From NCBI GenBank assembly GCA_030681365.1, contig JAUXWH010000158.1, positions 1 to 64,000 on the forward strand: a stretch of DNA of 64,000 nt, read 5' to 3'. Below, in pieces: positions 1 to 9,991 of the stretch (position 1 is the first letter of the stretch; every line of letters begins with the position of its first letter). The notes under the pieces are model-generated. The model was given only the letters and a program-made list of their open reading frames with translations. It was not told where the DNA came from and made no database searches. The position numbers were made by a program, and so were the translations under genes. Source of the DNA: Bradyrhizobium sp. (lineage in GTDB: Bacteria > Pseudomonadota > Alphaproteobacteria > Rhizobiales > Xanthobacteraceae).

Positions 1-778
1 GCGCGCCGAAATCCGGAAACCGGCCGGCCATGGTCATGACAAGCGCAAGGACCAGATAGGCGATGCACAGATAAAGCGTCACGGGATGATCGACAATCCA
101 TCGCGCCCGCTTGGCGCCGCCGAGCGCACACCAGGAGCCGAACACGCACAGCACCTGCCAGCAGTACGGGTTGAAGTACCAGACTCCCGCCGGGTAGGCC
201 CGCAGGTTCCAGTCGAACTGGCGGGCCACCAGCCACAGCCCGATCGAAGCCAGCAGGGTCAGGTCGGGCTGGCGCAGCATCAGCCACAGCACCGGCGGAA
301 ACAGCCCCATCAGCACGATGTAAAGCGGCAGTACGTCCAGGTTGACCGGCTTGAACTTGAGCAGGAGACCCTGGCGCAGGGTTTCGATCGCCTGGTCGCC
401 GGCGAGACCCGCGAGGTTGAACTCGTGGATGATCTCCGGATCGCTGAAGCGCTGCGCCACATATCCGATTGCGACGATATAGATGACGAACAGGATGATG
501 TGGGCGACGTAGAGTTGCCAGACGCGCTTGGTGAGGCGGGTGGCGCCTACGATAAAGCCGCGCTCCAGCATCATCCGGGCGTAAACGAACGACGCGGTGT
601 ATCCCGAAATAAAGACGAACAGATCCGCGGCATCGCTGAAGCCGTAATTCCGGGTGGTGATCCAGTTCACAACGTTGTTGGGGATGTGATCCAGGTAAAT
701 CGCCCAGTTCGCGACGCCGCGAAACAGGTCGAGCCGGAGATCGCGTCCCTTTTCGGGCAATACTGCGTTGATTTTCAT
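1..778 (-). CDS. OpgC domain-containing membrane protein, partial (runs off left edge)
   Basis: Reverse-strand translation MKINAVLPEKGRDLRLDLFRGVANWAIYLDHIPNNVVNWITTRNYGFSDAADLFVFISGYTASFVYARMML resembles OpgC; open at the edge so absent from the ORF track. Confidence 0.85.
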   Translation of the reverse strand, partial: MKINAVLPEKGRDLRLDLFRGVANWAIYLDHIPNNVVNWITTRNYGFSDAADLFVFISGYTASFVYARMMLERGFIVGATRLTKRVWQLYVAHIILFVIYIVAIGYVAQRFSDPEIIHEFNLAGLAGDQAIETLRQGLLLKFKPVNLDVLPLYIVLMGLFPPVLWLMLRQPDLTLLASIGLWLVARQFDWNLRAYPAGVWYFNPYCWQVLCVFGSWCALGGAKRARWIVDHPVTLYLCIAYLVLALVMTMAGRFPDFGA

Positions 779-999
779 GGGTGCCGTTTCGAAGTGATGC
801 TTTCGATGAATTCGGACCGGGGGGCCTCAGCCGCCCCGCCGGCCAAGATTGTCACAGCGCAGCATAATGATTATACGGGTGGCAGAAAAGGTAAGGGCCG
901 GGAATCATCGATCAGATTTTCCGAAAGGTGTTTCTATACTATCCCGGCTGCTTCCACCACGTACTTCCATGCTGCAGATCTCACAGGGCCCGGACATCC

Positions 1000-1305
1000 A
1001 TGACCGCACGCATCTTCAAGCCTGCCAAAAACGCGATGCAATCGGGGACCGCCAAGACCAGGGACTGGCAGCTGGACTATGAGCCGGAGCAGCCGCGGGC
1101 GATCGAGCCGTTGATGGGCTGGACCTCGTCCGGGGACATGAAGCAGCAGCTCACCATCCGTTTCGACACCAAGGAGGATGCCATCGCCTATTGTGAGCGC
1201 GAGGGTATTCCCTATCAGGTGATCGAGCCAAAGGAGCCCGTCCGCCGGCAAGTCGCCTATGCCGACAATTTCGCCTTCCGGCGCGGCGAACCCTGGACCC
1301 ACTAG
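1000..1305 (+). CDS. ETC complex I subunit (NDUFS4-like) family protein
   Basis: MTARIFKPAKNAMQSGTAKTRDWQLDYEP...GWTSSGDMKQQLTIRFDTKEDAIAYCEREGIPY; internal ATG of ORF 928..1305. Confidence 0.85.
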   Translation: MTARIFKPAKNAMQSGTAKTRDWQLDYEPEQPRAIEPLMGWTSSGDMKQQLTIRFDTKEDAIAYCEREGIPYQVIEPKEPVRRQVAYADNFAFRRGEPWTH

Positions 1306-1520
1306 AGACGGGTCCCGTGCCGCAACGAGAATTGCCCCAGGGAATGTCGGGGACAAGACATTTGAGAGGGGCATTTTGGCCTAATAGCGCTACTGTCGCC
1401 GTTAAACGTCGCCTCGGCCAAGGTCTCGTCGTCAGCTCGAGGTGGCGTCGGACGGTGGCGCAATGACACCTTAACGCAAGCCCGATGCCGGTTCCCGGCG
1501 CACCCTAACCGTGGAAACCC

Positions 1521-3125
1521 ATGCCGCTTCACTCCACGATCGACACCACATCCACCGATTTCGCCCGCAACGCCGAAGCGATGCGCGCGCTGGTCGCCGA
1601 GCTGCGCGAGAAACTCGACCAGGTGGCCGGCGGCGGCGGCAAGGTCTCGCGCGCCCGGCACACCTCGCGCGGCAAAATGCTGGCCCGCGAGCGCGTCGAT
1701 CTCCTGGTCGATCCCGGCACGGCCTTTCTTGAGCTGTCGCCGCTGGCGGCCCACGGCCTCTACGGCGGCGACGTGCATTCGGCCAGCGTCATCACCGGGG
1801 TAGGGCGGATCTCGGGGCGCGAATGCGTCGTCGTCGCCAACGACGCCACCATCAAGGGCGGCACCTATTATCCGATGACGGTGAAAAAGCATCTGCGCGC
1901 CCAGGACATCGCGCGGCAGAACAATCTACCCTGCGTCTATATGGTGGATTCCGGCGGCGCCTTCCTGCCGATGCAGGACGAGATCTTCCCCGACGAGCGG
2001 CATTTCGGCCGCATCTTCTACAACCAGGCGCAGATGTCGGCGCAGGGCATCCCGCAGATCGCCATCGTGATGGGCTCCTGCACCGCCGGCGGCGCCTATG
2101 TCCCTGCCATGTCGGACGAGAGCATCATCGTGCGCAACCAGGGGACGATCTTTCTCGGCTGGCCGCCGCTGGTGAAGGCGGCGACCGGCGAAGTGGTGAC
2201 CGCGGAAGAACTCGGCGGCGCCGACGTGCACTCGCGGCAATCCGGCGTCACCGATCATTATGCGCAGAACGACAGCCATGCGATCGGCATTGCCCGGCGC
2301 ATCGTCGCCACGCTGAAACAGCCCAGCCGCGCCAGCCTGAACATGCGCGAGCCGCGCGAGCCGCTGTTTGCACCGCAGGAAATCTATGGCGTGGTCTCCG
2401 CCGACGGCCGCAAGCCGTTCGACGTGCATGACATCATCGCCCGGCTGGTCGACGGCTCGGAATTCGACGAATTCAAGAAGCTCTACGGCCAGACCCTGAT
2501 TTGCGGCTTCGCCCATATCTGGGGCTATCCGGTCGGCATCATCGCCAACAACGGCATCCTGTTCAGCGAGAGCTCGCTGAAGGGCGCGCATTTCATCGAG
2601 CTGTGCTGCCAGCGCAATATCCCGCTGGTGTTCCTGCAGAACATCACGGGCTTCATGGTCGGCAAGAAATACGAGGCCGGCGGCATCGCCCGCGACGGCG
2701 CCAAGCTGGTGACGGCGGTGGCCACCGCTGGCGTGCCGAAATTCACGGTCGTGATCGGCGGCTCCTATGGCGCCGGCAATTACGGCATGTGCGGCCGCGC
2801 CTACAGCCCGCGTTTCCTCTGGATGTGGCCGAACGCCCGCATCTCCGTGATGGGCGGCGAACAGGCATCGATGGTGCTGGCCCAGGTCCGGCGCGATGGC
2901 ATCGAGGCCAAGGGCGAGACATGGTCGGCCGAAGAGGACGACAAGTTTCGTGCGCCGATTCGCGCCCAGTATGAGAGCCAGGGCAGTCCCTACTACGCTA
3001 CCGCGAGGCTCTGGGATGACGGCGTGATCGATCCCGCCGATACCAGGCTGGTACTCGGTCTCGGGCTGGCGGCGTCGGCCAATGCGCCGATCGAGCCGAC
3101 CCGCTTTGGCCTGTTCAGGATGTGA
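1521..3125 (+). CDS. mccB: Acyl-CoA carboxylase carboxyltransferase (beta) subunit, probably methylcrotonoyl-CoA carboxylase
   Basis: Carboxyltransferase motifs ([39 protein letters not shown]); followed by biotin carboxylase subunit and HMG-CoA lyase. Confidence 0.9.
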   Translation: MPLHSTIDTTSTDFARNAEAMRALVAELREKLDQVAGGGGKVSRARHTSRGKMLARERVDLLVDPGTAFLELSPLAAHGLYGGDVHSASVITGVGRISGRECVVVANDATIKGGTYYPMTVKKHLRAQDIARQNNLPCVYMVDSGGAFLPMQDEIFPDERHFGRIFYNQAQMSAQGIPQIAIVMGSCTAGGAYVPAMSDESIIVRNQGTIFLGWPPLVKAATGEVVTAEELGGADVHSRQSGVTDHYAQNDSHAIGIARRIVATLKQPSRASLNMREPREPLFAPQEIYGVVSADGRKPFDVHDIIARLVDGSEFDEFKKLYGQTLICGFAHIWGYPVGIIANNGILFSESSLKGAHFIELCCQRNIPLVFLQNITGFMVGKKYEAGGIARDGAKLVTAVATAGVPKFTVVIGGSYGAGNYGMCGRAYSPRFLWMWPNARISVMGGEQASMVLAQVRRDGIEAKGETWSAEEDDKFRAPIRAQYESQGSPYYATARLWDDGVIDPADTRLVLGLGLAASANAPIEPTRFGLFRM

Positions 3126-5152
3126 TGATGAAAGGCCAAATCCAGCCCCAGGTTCAAGCCGGGTATCGGCGATTTCGCACCCTCCTGATCGCCAACCGCG
3201 GCGAGATCGCCTGCCGCGTGATCCGTACCGCCAGAGCCATGGGCCTGCGCACGGTGGCGGTCTATTCTGAGGCCGACGCCGATTCCATGCATGTCGCGAT
3301 GGCGGACGAAGCCGTCCTGCTCGGACCGGCGCGTGCGCGCGACAGCTACCTGAACATCGAGCGCGTGATCGAAGTGGCGCGGCAAACCGGCGCCGAGGCC
3401 GTGCATCCCGGCTACGGCTTTTTGTCGGAGAATGCGGAATTCGCCGAAGCTTGCGCCAAGGCGGGGCTGGTGTTCGTCGGTCCCACCGCCGCGATGATGA
3501 CGGCGATGGGCTCCAAATCCGGCTCCAAGGCCCTGATGGAAAAGGCCGGCGTGCCGCTGGTGCCCGGTTATCACGGCGAGGCCCAGGACGACGCGACCCT
3601 GTCCGCGGCAGCCGACAAGGCCGGTTACCCGGTGCTGGTCAAGGCTTCCGCCGGCGGCGGTGGCCGCGGCATGCGGGTGGTGCGGGCGGCCGGCGAACTG
3701 GCTGCCGCTCTCGTCAGCGCCAGGCGCGAGGCCAAGGCCGCGTTCGGCGACGACCGCATGCTGATCGAAAAATTCGTCCAGAACCCTCGTCATATCGAGG
3801 TGCAGATCATCGGCGACAGCCACGGCAATCTGCTGTCGCTGTTCGAGCGCGAATGCACGCTGCAGCGGCGGCATCAGAAGGTGATCGAGGAAGCGCCTTC
3901 GCCGACGCTGAATGCGGCTCAGCGCGAGACGGTTTGCGCCGCCGCGCGGAAAGCCGCAGGGGCGGTCAATTATGTCGGCGCCGGCACCATCGAGTTCGTG
4001 TCCGACGGCAAGGACGTGTTCTTCATCGAGATGAACACGCGGCTGCAGGTCGAGCACCCCGTCACCGAATTGATCACGGGCATCGATCTCGTGGAATGGC
4101 AGTTGCGAGTGGCGTTCGGCGAAAAACTGCCGCTGACGCAGGACCAGATCACGCTCAACGGCCATGCCATCGAGGCACGGGTCTATGCGGAAAATCCGCA
4201 CCGGAATTTCATGCCCTCGGTCGGCCGCATCAGGACATGGCACACGCCGGCCGAAGTGAACGGCCTGCGCGTCGATGCGGGCTATCGCGCGGGCGACGCG
4301 GTCTCGCCGCACTACGACGCCATGCTGGCCAAGGTGATTGCCTGGGCGCCGACCCGCGACGAAGCCATCGATCGGCTCAACCGCGGCCTCGAGGAGACCG
4401 ATGTCCGCGGCATCGTCAGCAACATTCCCTTCCTGTCGGCGCTGGTGACGCATCCGAAGGTGCGCGCCAATACCATCGACACCGGTTTCATCGAACGCGA
4501 ATTGAAGAACCTGACGCCGGAAGCACCCGTTCCGCACGATCTCGAACTGTGCGCCGCCGTGGTCGCCATCCTCGGCGACGAGACAGCGCGCGCCGGCGCG
4601 GAGGCGCATTCGCCGTGGCGGACCGCGGGCTGGATGCCGGTTGGCCGGCGGCGGCGCCTGTTCACGTTCCGGGACGGGCAGGGCGGCGAGCACAAGGTGA
4701 GCCTGATCTACGGCAGTGGTCCGGCGATGCTGGCGATCGGCGAGCGCGAACTGGCCTTCACCACCGCACCGGAGGCTGCCGGCGGCTTCCAGCTCAGGCT
4801 GCATGGCATCAAATCCCACGTGGTCGCCGTGATCGAAGGCCATGAGCTCTATCTGCGCACCCGCAACGGCCGCTTCGACCTGCATTGGGTCGATCCGTTC
4901 GGCGGCGAGACCGAAGAACAGGCTGGCGACGACAAGATCGTGGCGCCGCTGCCGGGCACCGTGGTGGCGCTGCTGGCGGAAGTCGGCGCCAGGCTGGAGA
5001 AGGGCGCGCCCATTCTCACGCTGGAAGTGATGAAGATGGAGCAGACTCTTCGCGCGCCGTTTGCGGGCGTTTTGAGCGCGATCAAATGCAAGGTCGGCGA
5101 CATCGTCGGCGAGGGCGTCGAACTCGCCGTGGTCGAGCCGACCGTTGTGTAG
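3125..5152 (+). CDS. mccA: Biotin carboxylase/biotin carrier (alpha) subunit, probably methylcrotonoyl-CoA carboxylase
   Basis: LLIANRGEIACRVIRTARAMGLRTVAVYSEAD and C-terminal biotinylation motif EVMKMEQ; start overlaps upstream stop. Confidence 0.9.
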   Translation: MMKGQIQPQVQAGYRRFRTLLIANRGEIACRVIRTARAMGLRTVAVYSEADADSMHVAMADEAVLLGPARARDSYLNIERVIEVARQTGAEAVHPGYGFLSENAEFAEACAKAGLVFVGPTAAMMTAMGSKSGSKALMEKAGVPLVPGYHGEAQDDATLSAAADKAGYPVLVKASAGGGGRGMRVVRAAGELAAALVSARREAKAAFGDDRMLIEKFVQNPRHIEVQIIGDSHGNLLSLFERECTLQRRHQKVIEEAPSPTLNAAQRETVCAAARKAAGAVNYVGAGTIEFVSDGKDVFFIEMNTRLQVEHPVTELITGIDLVEWQLRVAFGEKLPLTQDQITLNGHAIEARVYAENPHRNFMPSVGRIRTWHTPAEVNGLRVDAGYRAGDAVSPHYDAMLAKVIAWAPTRDEAIDRLNRGLEETDVRGIVSNIPFLSALVTHPKVRANTIDTGFIERELKNLTPEAPVPHDLELCAAVVAILGDETARAGAEAHSPWRTAGWMPVGRRRRLFTFRDGQGGEHKVSLIYGSGPAMLAIGERELAFTTAPEAAGGFQLRLHGIKSHVVAVIEGHELYLRTRNGRFDLHWVDPFGGETEEQAGDDKIVAPLPGTVVALLAEVGARLEKGAPILTLEVMKMEQTLRAPFAGVLSAIKCKVGDIVGEGVELAVVEPTVV

Positions 5153-5218
5153 TGTGGACACGGCGCAAGAGGCGCCTTCGCCCACCCTACGATCCGAGAG
5201 CTGTGGCATGAGATCAGC

Positions 5219-6133
5219 ATGAGCGATTCCGTCCGCATCGTCGAAGTCGGTCCCCGCGACGGGCTGCAGAACGAGAAGACGCCTGTCGGCGTCGAGGACC
5301 GCATCGCCTTCATCGAGGCGCTGCTAGGCGCCGGGCTGCATACCATCGAGGTCGGCGCCTTCGTGTCACCGAAGGCGATTCCGCAAATGGTGAACTCCGA
5401 TGCCGTGCTGCGCGGGGTCGATCACCATCCGGACAGCGAATTCCACGTGCTGGTGCCGAACGAAAAGGGCTATGACGCCGCGCGGGCGGCCGGCGCCCGG
5501 GTGGTCGCGGTGTTTGCCTCGGCCTCGGAAGGGTTTTCCCGCGCCAACATCAACTGCACGGTGGCGGAATCGATCGAGCGCTTCAGGCCGGTGCTGGCGC
5601 GGGCCAGGGCCGACGGCATCAAGGTACGCGGCTATATCTCCTGCGTGCTCGGCTGCCCCTTCGACGGCGAGGTCAGGCCGCAGGCCGTGGTCGACGTGGC
5701 GCGGACGTTGTCGGAGCTCGGTTGTTACGAAGTCTCGCTCGGCGACACCATCGGCGTCGGCACGCCGCTGAAGGCCAAAAATCTTCTGCGCGCGGTGGCG
5801 GGCCACGTGCCGATGGCGAACCTGGCGATGCATTTCCACGACACCTATGGCCAGGCCCTTGCCAACCTCTACGCCGGGATGGAGGAAGGCTGCCGCGTGA
5901 TCGATTCCGCGGCGGGCGGTCTCGGCGGCTGCCCCTATGCGCCGGGGGCCACCGGCAACGTCGCCACCGAGGATGTGGTCTACCTGCTGGAAGGCATGGG
6001 CATCGCCACCGGCGTCGACATTCCGAAGCTGGTGGCCGCCACCAACACGATCAGCCGGCTGCTCGGCCGTCCCCCGGTCAGCCGGGTAGCGTCGGCGTTG
6101 AACGCGAAGGGGCGAATGGGCAGTAGCGAATAG
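5219..6133 (+). CDS. Hydroxymethylglutaryl-CoA lyase
   Basis: VEVGPRDGLQNEKTPV, DTIGVGTP and GLGGCPYAPGATGNVATEDVVYLLEGMGI motifs. Confidence 0.92.
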   Translation: MSDSVRIVEVGPRDGLQNEKTPVGVEDRIAFIEALLGAGLHTIEVGAFVSPKAIPQMVNSDAVLRGVDHHPDSEFHVLVPNEKGYDAARAAGARVVAVFASASEGFSRANINCTVAESIERFRPVLARARADGIKVRGYISCVLGCPFDGEVRPQAVVDVARTLSELGCYEVSLGDTIGVGTPLKAKNLLRAVAGHVPMANLAMHFHDTYGQALANLYAGMEEGCRVIDSAAGGLGGCPYAPGATGNVATEDVVYLLEGMGIATGVDIPKLVAATNTISRLLGRPPVSRVASALNAKGRMGSSE

Positions 6134-6394
6134 CGAATGGCGAAGGGAAGGTTCCCCACTCGCCACTCGTTACCCGCCACTCACACTTCGTTCGCCGGTT
6201 TCAGCAGGTTGGCCGAGGTCGGCGTCTCGGCACCGTACCCCTTCCAGGCGGTATCGCGTGCAATGTCGCGCCTGGCAGGGAATCCGTCTGCGAAAATTTT
6301 TCGGGCGGCAGGTAACAAACGCCCTCGCGGGTCCGTCCTGAACCATAGCGGCATCAGTCGCTTTCAAGCACCGGCTTCAAAGGGAAACCAGCCC

Positions 6395-6625
6395 ATGACC
6401 ATCAACACCCGTATCGCACTCGGAATTTCGGCCGCCGCTCTCTCGCTCAGCCTGGCGCTGGCACCTGCCGCCTTCGCGCAGGACAAGATGGGCAAGGACG
6501 ACGGCATGAAAAAGGACTCCATGTCCAAGGACGGCATGAAGAAGGACACCATGTCGAAGGACGGCATGAAGAAGGATTCGATGTCCAAGGACGGCATGAA
6601 GAAAGACGACGGCATGAAGAAGTAG
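6395..6625 (+). CDS. Pentapeptide MXKDX repeat protein (secreted)
   Basis: Signal peptide followed by repeated MKKDSMSKDG/MKKDTMSKDG units; true start internal to ORF 6137..6625. Confidence 0.85.
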   Translation: MTINTRIALGISAAALSLSLALAPAAFAQDKMGKDDGMKKDSMSKDGMKKDTMSKDGMKKDSMSKDGMKKDDGMKK

Positions 6626-6712
6626 GTCTGCCGCCTGCTTCAGCGTCGCGCGGGCTCGCCTCCTTGAGGAGGCGGGCCTGCCGTGGCCGGGGCGTCAGCC
6701 CCGCCGGCCGCC

Positions 6713-7066
6713 TTAGCGCTTCTTGCCCTTGCCCTTGCGGGCGGCATAACGCGCGTCGCGCGCGGCCTTGCGCTCGGCCTCGAGTGCGAATTCCGCGGCG
6801 GCGGCGGCTTCCTGTTCACGCAGGATCTGGGCGGCGGCCTCGGCCGCAGCCTGCTCCTCGCGCGCCTTCTGCTCGGCTTTGGCGGTCTCGCGCGCCAGCT
6901 TGGCCTTGGCCCGCTCGGCGGCTTGCGCCTCGCGCTCCGCGCGGCGTTTGGCGACCTCGGGATCATCGAGACCCGGCTTGGCTTTAAACTTCTCCAGGAT
7001 ATTCTTCCTTGCTTCCTGCGCCGCCTTCTGCCGGTCCGCGAAGCTAGGTTCCTTGAATCCACTCAT
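6713..7066 (-). CDS. DUF6481 family protein, Ala/Glu/Arg-rich
   Basis: MSGFKEPSFADRQKAAQEARKNILEKFKAKPGLDDPEVAKRRAEREAQAAERAKAKLARETAKAEQ...; internal Met of ORF 6713..7453. Confidence 0.75.
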   Translation of the reverse strand: MSGFKEPSFADRQKAAQEARKNILEKFKAKPGLDDPEVAKRRAEREAQAAERAKAKLARETAKAEQKAREEQAAAEAAAQILREQEAAAAAEFALEAERKAARDARYAARKGKGKKR

Positions 7067-7185
7067 TGAAACGGCCTTGTCGCTTTCGTTTGGGTGATGG
7101 GGTGATCGGCTCTGGCGCGAGGGCAATGAGGGCCCCCGGCGCGATGGGGAGCGGTTTACAGCCGCGCGGGCCGGGACGCCATCGT

Positions 7186-7539
7186 TTAATCGGCCAGCCG
7201 GCGTAATGTCGCGCGAAAACTGACGCTGCGGCTGCCCACCAGCGAGGTGCCGAAAACCTCGGAACAGTCGTCCCGCCAGGTTCCCGTAAAGCCGGTCGTG
7301 ACTTCCCGGCCGGCAAAAACCGGCCGCGCGGTCGGGTCGTGATAGCGCGTGTGCTGGTTGGTGACGAGGTCGCCTTTCCAGCTGCCGTCCTTGACGGTGT
7401 ATGAGCCGACCGACCAGAAATAGGAGTCGCCGCCGAGGAGGCGGCCGTCGCAAAGCATGATCACCCCGCTGGCGCGTCCCTTGACGCCGTCGCCCATCTG
7501 GATGTGTATCGAGTAAAGCCCGTTCTTCATATTCGGCAA
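7186..7539 (-). CDS. GrlR-family-like regulatory protein
   Basis: MKNGLYSIHIQMGDGVKGRASGVIMLCDGRLLGGDSYFWSVGSYTVKDGSWKGDLVTNQHT. Confidence 0.6.
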   Translation of the reverse strand: MPNMKNGLYSIHIQMGDGVKGRASGVIMLCDGRLLGGDSYFWSVGSYTVKDGSWKGDLVTNQHTRYHDPTARPVFAGREVTTGFTGTWRDDCSEVFGTSLVGSRSVSFRATLRRLAD

Positions 7540-7615
7540 TCCCCCGACACCTATAGCAGGTTTGGGGCAGTGCCGCGCGCCCCTCGCTCGGACGGGCCTG
7601 CGCGATCGGGGAACA

Positions 7616-7927
7616 TCACCAGGTCTCGAAGCGAAGCTCGGCGGCGCCCCTGACGGCGATGCCGCGGACCTCCCAACTGGCAGAACCTTTCAGGGAGCGG
7701 CAGTGGATGCGGATCATGGTGCCGCGATCGTCCTTGCCGGCGTCCTCGACCAGGCCGACGACGGGGCAGTTGAGCCCCTCCGAGGCGATCTGTCCGGCGA
7801 GCTTCTGCTTTTCCTTTTGACTGGGCTGGGTCTTGAGCGGGGCCTGCGCGGCGGCAGCCGCAAGGCCGAACACCAGGACAAGTCCAGCCGCAGCCATTTG
7901 CCGAATGCGAAGACAGGTGGGAGTCAT
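7616..7927 (-). CDS. Hypothetical exported protein
   Basis: Internal Met MTPTCLRIRQMAAAGLVLVFGLAAAAAQ gives a signal peptide. Confidence 0.5.
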   Translation of the reverse strand: MTPTCLRIRQMAAAGLVLVFGLAAAAAQAPLKTQPSQKEKQKLAGQIASEGLNCPVVGLVEDAGKDDRGTMIRIHCRSLKGSASWEVRGIAVRGAAELRFETW

Positions 7928-8081
7928 TTCTCGATCGTAGCCAAACACGAGCTGGAAATCACGCCCGAAAGATTTTGTTAATGATCTCCCTTAAAGGGAA
8001 ATTTGCCTCTCTCGCCCACGATGCGCAACCGCGAAACATTCTTGCAGACCGCAATTTTTAATACACCGGGAAGGCGCCACC

Positions 8082-8468
8082 ATGACGATGTCACGCGTAT
8101 ATGCAGCTTTGATCGCTTCGGCCGTTACCGCCATGGCGCTACCCACGGCCGCCTCCGCGCAATGCCAAGGTTGCTACATGCCGCCGCCCCAGCCTTGCGT
8201 CACCTGCTACCAGCGCCAGGTGGTGCCGCCGCAGTACCGGACGGTCGAGGAAACCGTGATGGTCGCGCCCGGCCGCGTCATCGCCCATCGCACCCCGGCG
8301 CAATACCGCACCGTGATGGTGCCGAAGACCGTGATGGTGGCGCCGGAAGGCGTGCAGTACGAGCGCACCCCGCCGCAATACGCCACCCGCCAGCGCGTCG
8401 AAATGGTCGCGCCCGCCCGCGAATACTACGTCGCGACGCCGCCGCGCTGCAGCACCTGCGGGTACTGA
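8082..8468 (+). CDS. Hypothetical secreted Cys/Pro-rich repeat protein
   Basis: Signal peptide, Cys clusters at both ends (CQGCYMPPPQPCVTCY...CSTCGY) and internal PQYRTV..TVMVAP repeats. Confidence 0.65.
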   Translation: MTMSRVYAALIASAVTAMALPTAASAQCQGCYMPPPQPCVTCYQRQVVPPQYRTVEETVMVAPGRVIAHRTPAQYRTVMVPKTVMVAPEGVQYERTPPQYATRQRVEMVAPAREYYVATPPRCSTCGY

Positions 8469-8558
8469 GGTCACAGGCACGAACTGCTCGCGAGGATTTG
8501 GAACAGGCAAAGGCCCTGGAGCGATCCGGGGCCTTTCGTCGTCACGGGTGATCTGATT

Positions 8559-9359
8559 TCACGGCTTGCCGGCGCGCCCCTCCTTGCGGGGAGCCGGCGG
8601 TTGCGGCACCGCGAAGATCCCGAATTCCTCGGTCAGCACCGTCGCGAGCCAGGATTGATACTCGTCGTAGCGGCGGTTATCGCGCGCGATCACGCCGAAT
8701 TCCGGCTCTTCGCCGGTGCGCAATTTGCGCAGCACGATGGGGGCGGCGACGGGGATGTAGATCGAGCCCTTGGGGTTGCTCAGCGTCGAGATGATGCCGC
8801 GCATCATGTCTTCGGTATCGGGCAGCGAGAGCAGAACGGTTCGCACGTTACCCGCGCTCGAACTCACGAGATTCATGAACGCGGTGCCGAACGGAATATA
8901 GACGGTGCCGACCTGCCGGTACTTGCCGTCGAAGCGCGACTTCTCCTCGAACGTCAGGCATTTCTGCGCGTCGCTCCACGCGATCGAGATCAGATAAGCG
9001 TTGAAGTTGGCGGGGTTGGCGAACATCGGACGGACGCAGAGATAATCGCCCTGCAGATATTCGACGGCATCGAAGACATATCCGCCGACCGATTTGGCGG
9101 CGGTGTCGTCCCTGACCTTGAGTTGCCCTTGCAATTGTCCTTGGGCTTGCCGTTGAAAACTGGTTTTAAGAATACCCTCGACCTTGTTCAGGGTACGCTC
9201 AGTGAAGTCGCCCTGAAACAGTTTTTCGATCGACGACTTCGACAGATGTTCGCGGATCAGGTCCTTGCGGGCGAGGCCATTGGCGTCCAGATGGCGCTGG
9301 ATTGCGCTGGCGATGATCTTCCTGTCCTGCCTGGAGCCGAGCCCCGTCTCCTGCGTCAT
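8559..9359 (-). CDS. Hypothetical protein with HTH-like N-terminus
   Basis: QDRKIIASAIQRHLDANGLARKDLIREHLSKSSIEKLFQGDFTERTLNKVEGILKTSF looks like an XRE-style HTH, followed by ~190 aa of uncharacterised sequence. Confidence 0.55.
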   Translation of the reverse strand: MTQETGLGSRQDRKIIASAIQRHLDANGLARKDLIREHLSKSSIEKLFQGDFTERTLNKVEGILKTSFQRQAQGQLQGQLKVRDDTAAKSVGGYVFDAVEYLQGDYLCVRPMFANPANFNAYLISIAWSDAQKCLTFEEKSRFDGKYRQVGTVYIPFGTAFMNLVSSSAGNVRTVLLSLPDTEDMMRGIISTLSNPKGSIYIPVAAPIVLRKLRTGEEPEFGVIARDNRRYDEYQSWLATVLTEEFGIFAVPQPPAPRKEGRAGKP

Positions 9360-9612
9360 GTCGCGGCACCCCAAAATTCATCAAAATCTAGCATGAACTT
9401 TCATGGCTTGCCTATGTCGCCGCCACCGCGCTCCATTTTTTGCTGAAACGGCGCGTGTTCATCCGAACAATGCGGCGAAGCGACATTCTTGATGGTCGCG
9501 GCAACCGGCATGGTTAATTTAGGCTGGCGGTGCGGGCGGCGAGGTGCCGTGCGCGGAGCGAGACCTAGGCAGACGGCATGCCGAACGGCGCGGCGATAGA
9601 CCAAGACGTAAC

Positions 9613-9689
9613 TGGCGATCCCAGCAGGATTCGAACCTGCAACCCACGGAGTAGAAATCCGTTACTCTATCCAGTTGAGCTATGGGACC
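9613..9689 (-). tRNA. tRNA-Arg (TCT), CCA encoded
   Basis: Cloverleaf read by eye: acceptor GGTCCCA/TGGGATC, loop TTTCTAC, T-loop GGTTCGAATCC. Confidence 0.93.
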
Positions 9690-9991
9690 GTCGCTTCACG
9701 GCGCTTGCACTTCATAGCACTGCCAATATGAAAAATCCGCTGTCCGGCCAAGCCCTTTTGCGAACCATTTTCGGCTTCCAGGCGACATACCGAAGCGGCG
9801 GATCGCTGCGTTTGTCCGCCCGCAAGGCATTGCCCGGCCACGGCCGGCTGCCGGGTGACATCCAGGGGCACGCTTCGTCATATGCCGCACGGGACTTTTT
9901 CGCTATCTGCTTCGGCGGCCACGAGTCCGTCACCTTTTCGCGCACTTCTGAACCAAACGCGGCGACTGTCCGCGTCCCAGGGAGCTCCATC

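Noticed and set aside
86-1003. 305-aa plus-strand ORF
   Set aside because: Antisense of the OpgC fragment, which has clear homology on the minus strand.
2993-5209. 738-aa minus-strand ORF
   Set aside because: Antisense of the acyl-CoA carboxylase alpha-subunit gene, no recognisable domain.
6689-6702. GGGGC-GTCA-GCCCC hairpin as a strong terminator
   Set aside because: No T-tract follows; the same hairpin recurs at 19951-19964 inside the PAP2 gene, so its role is unclear.
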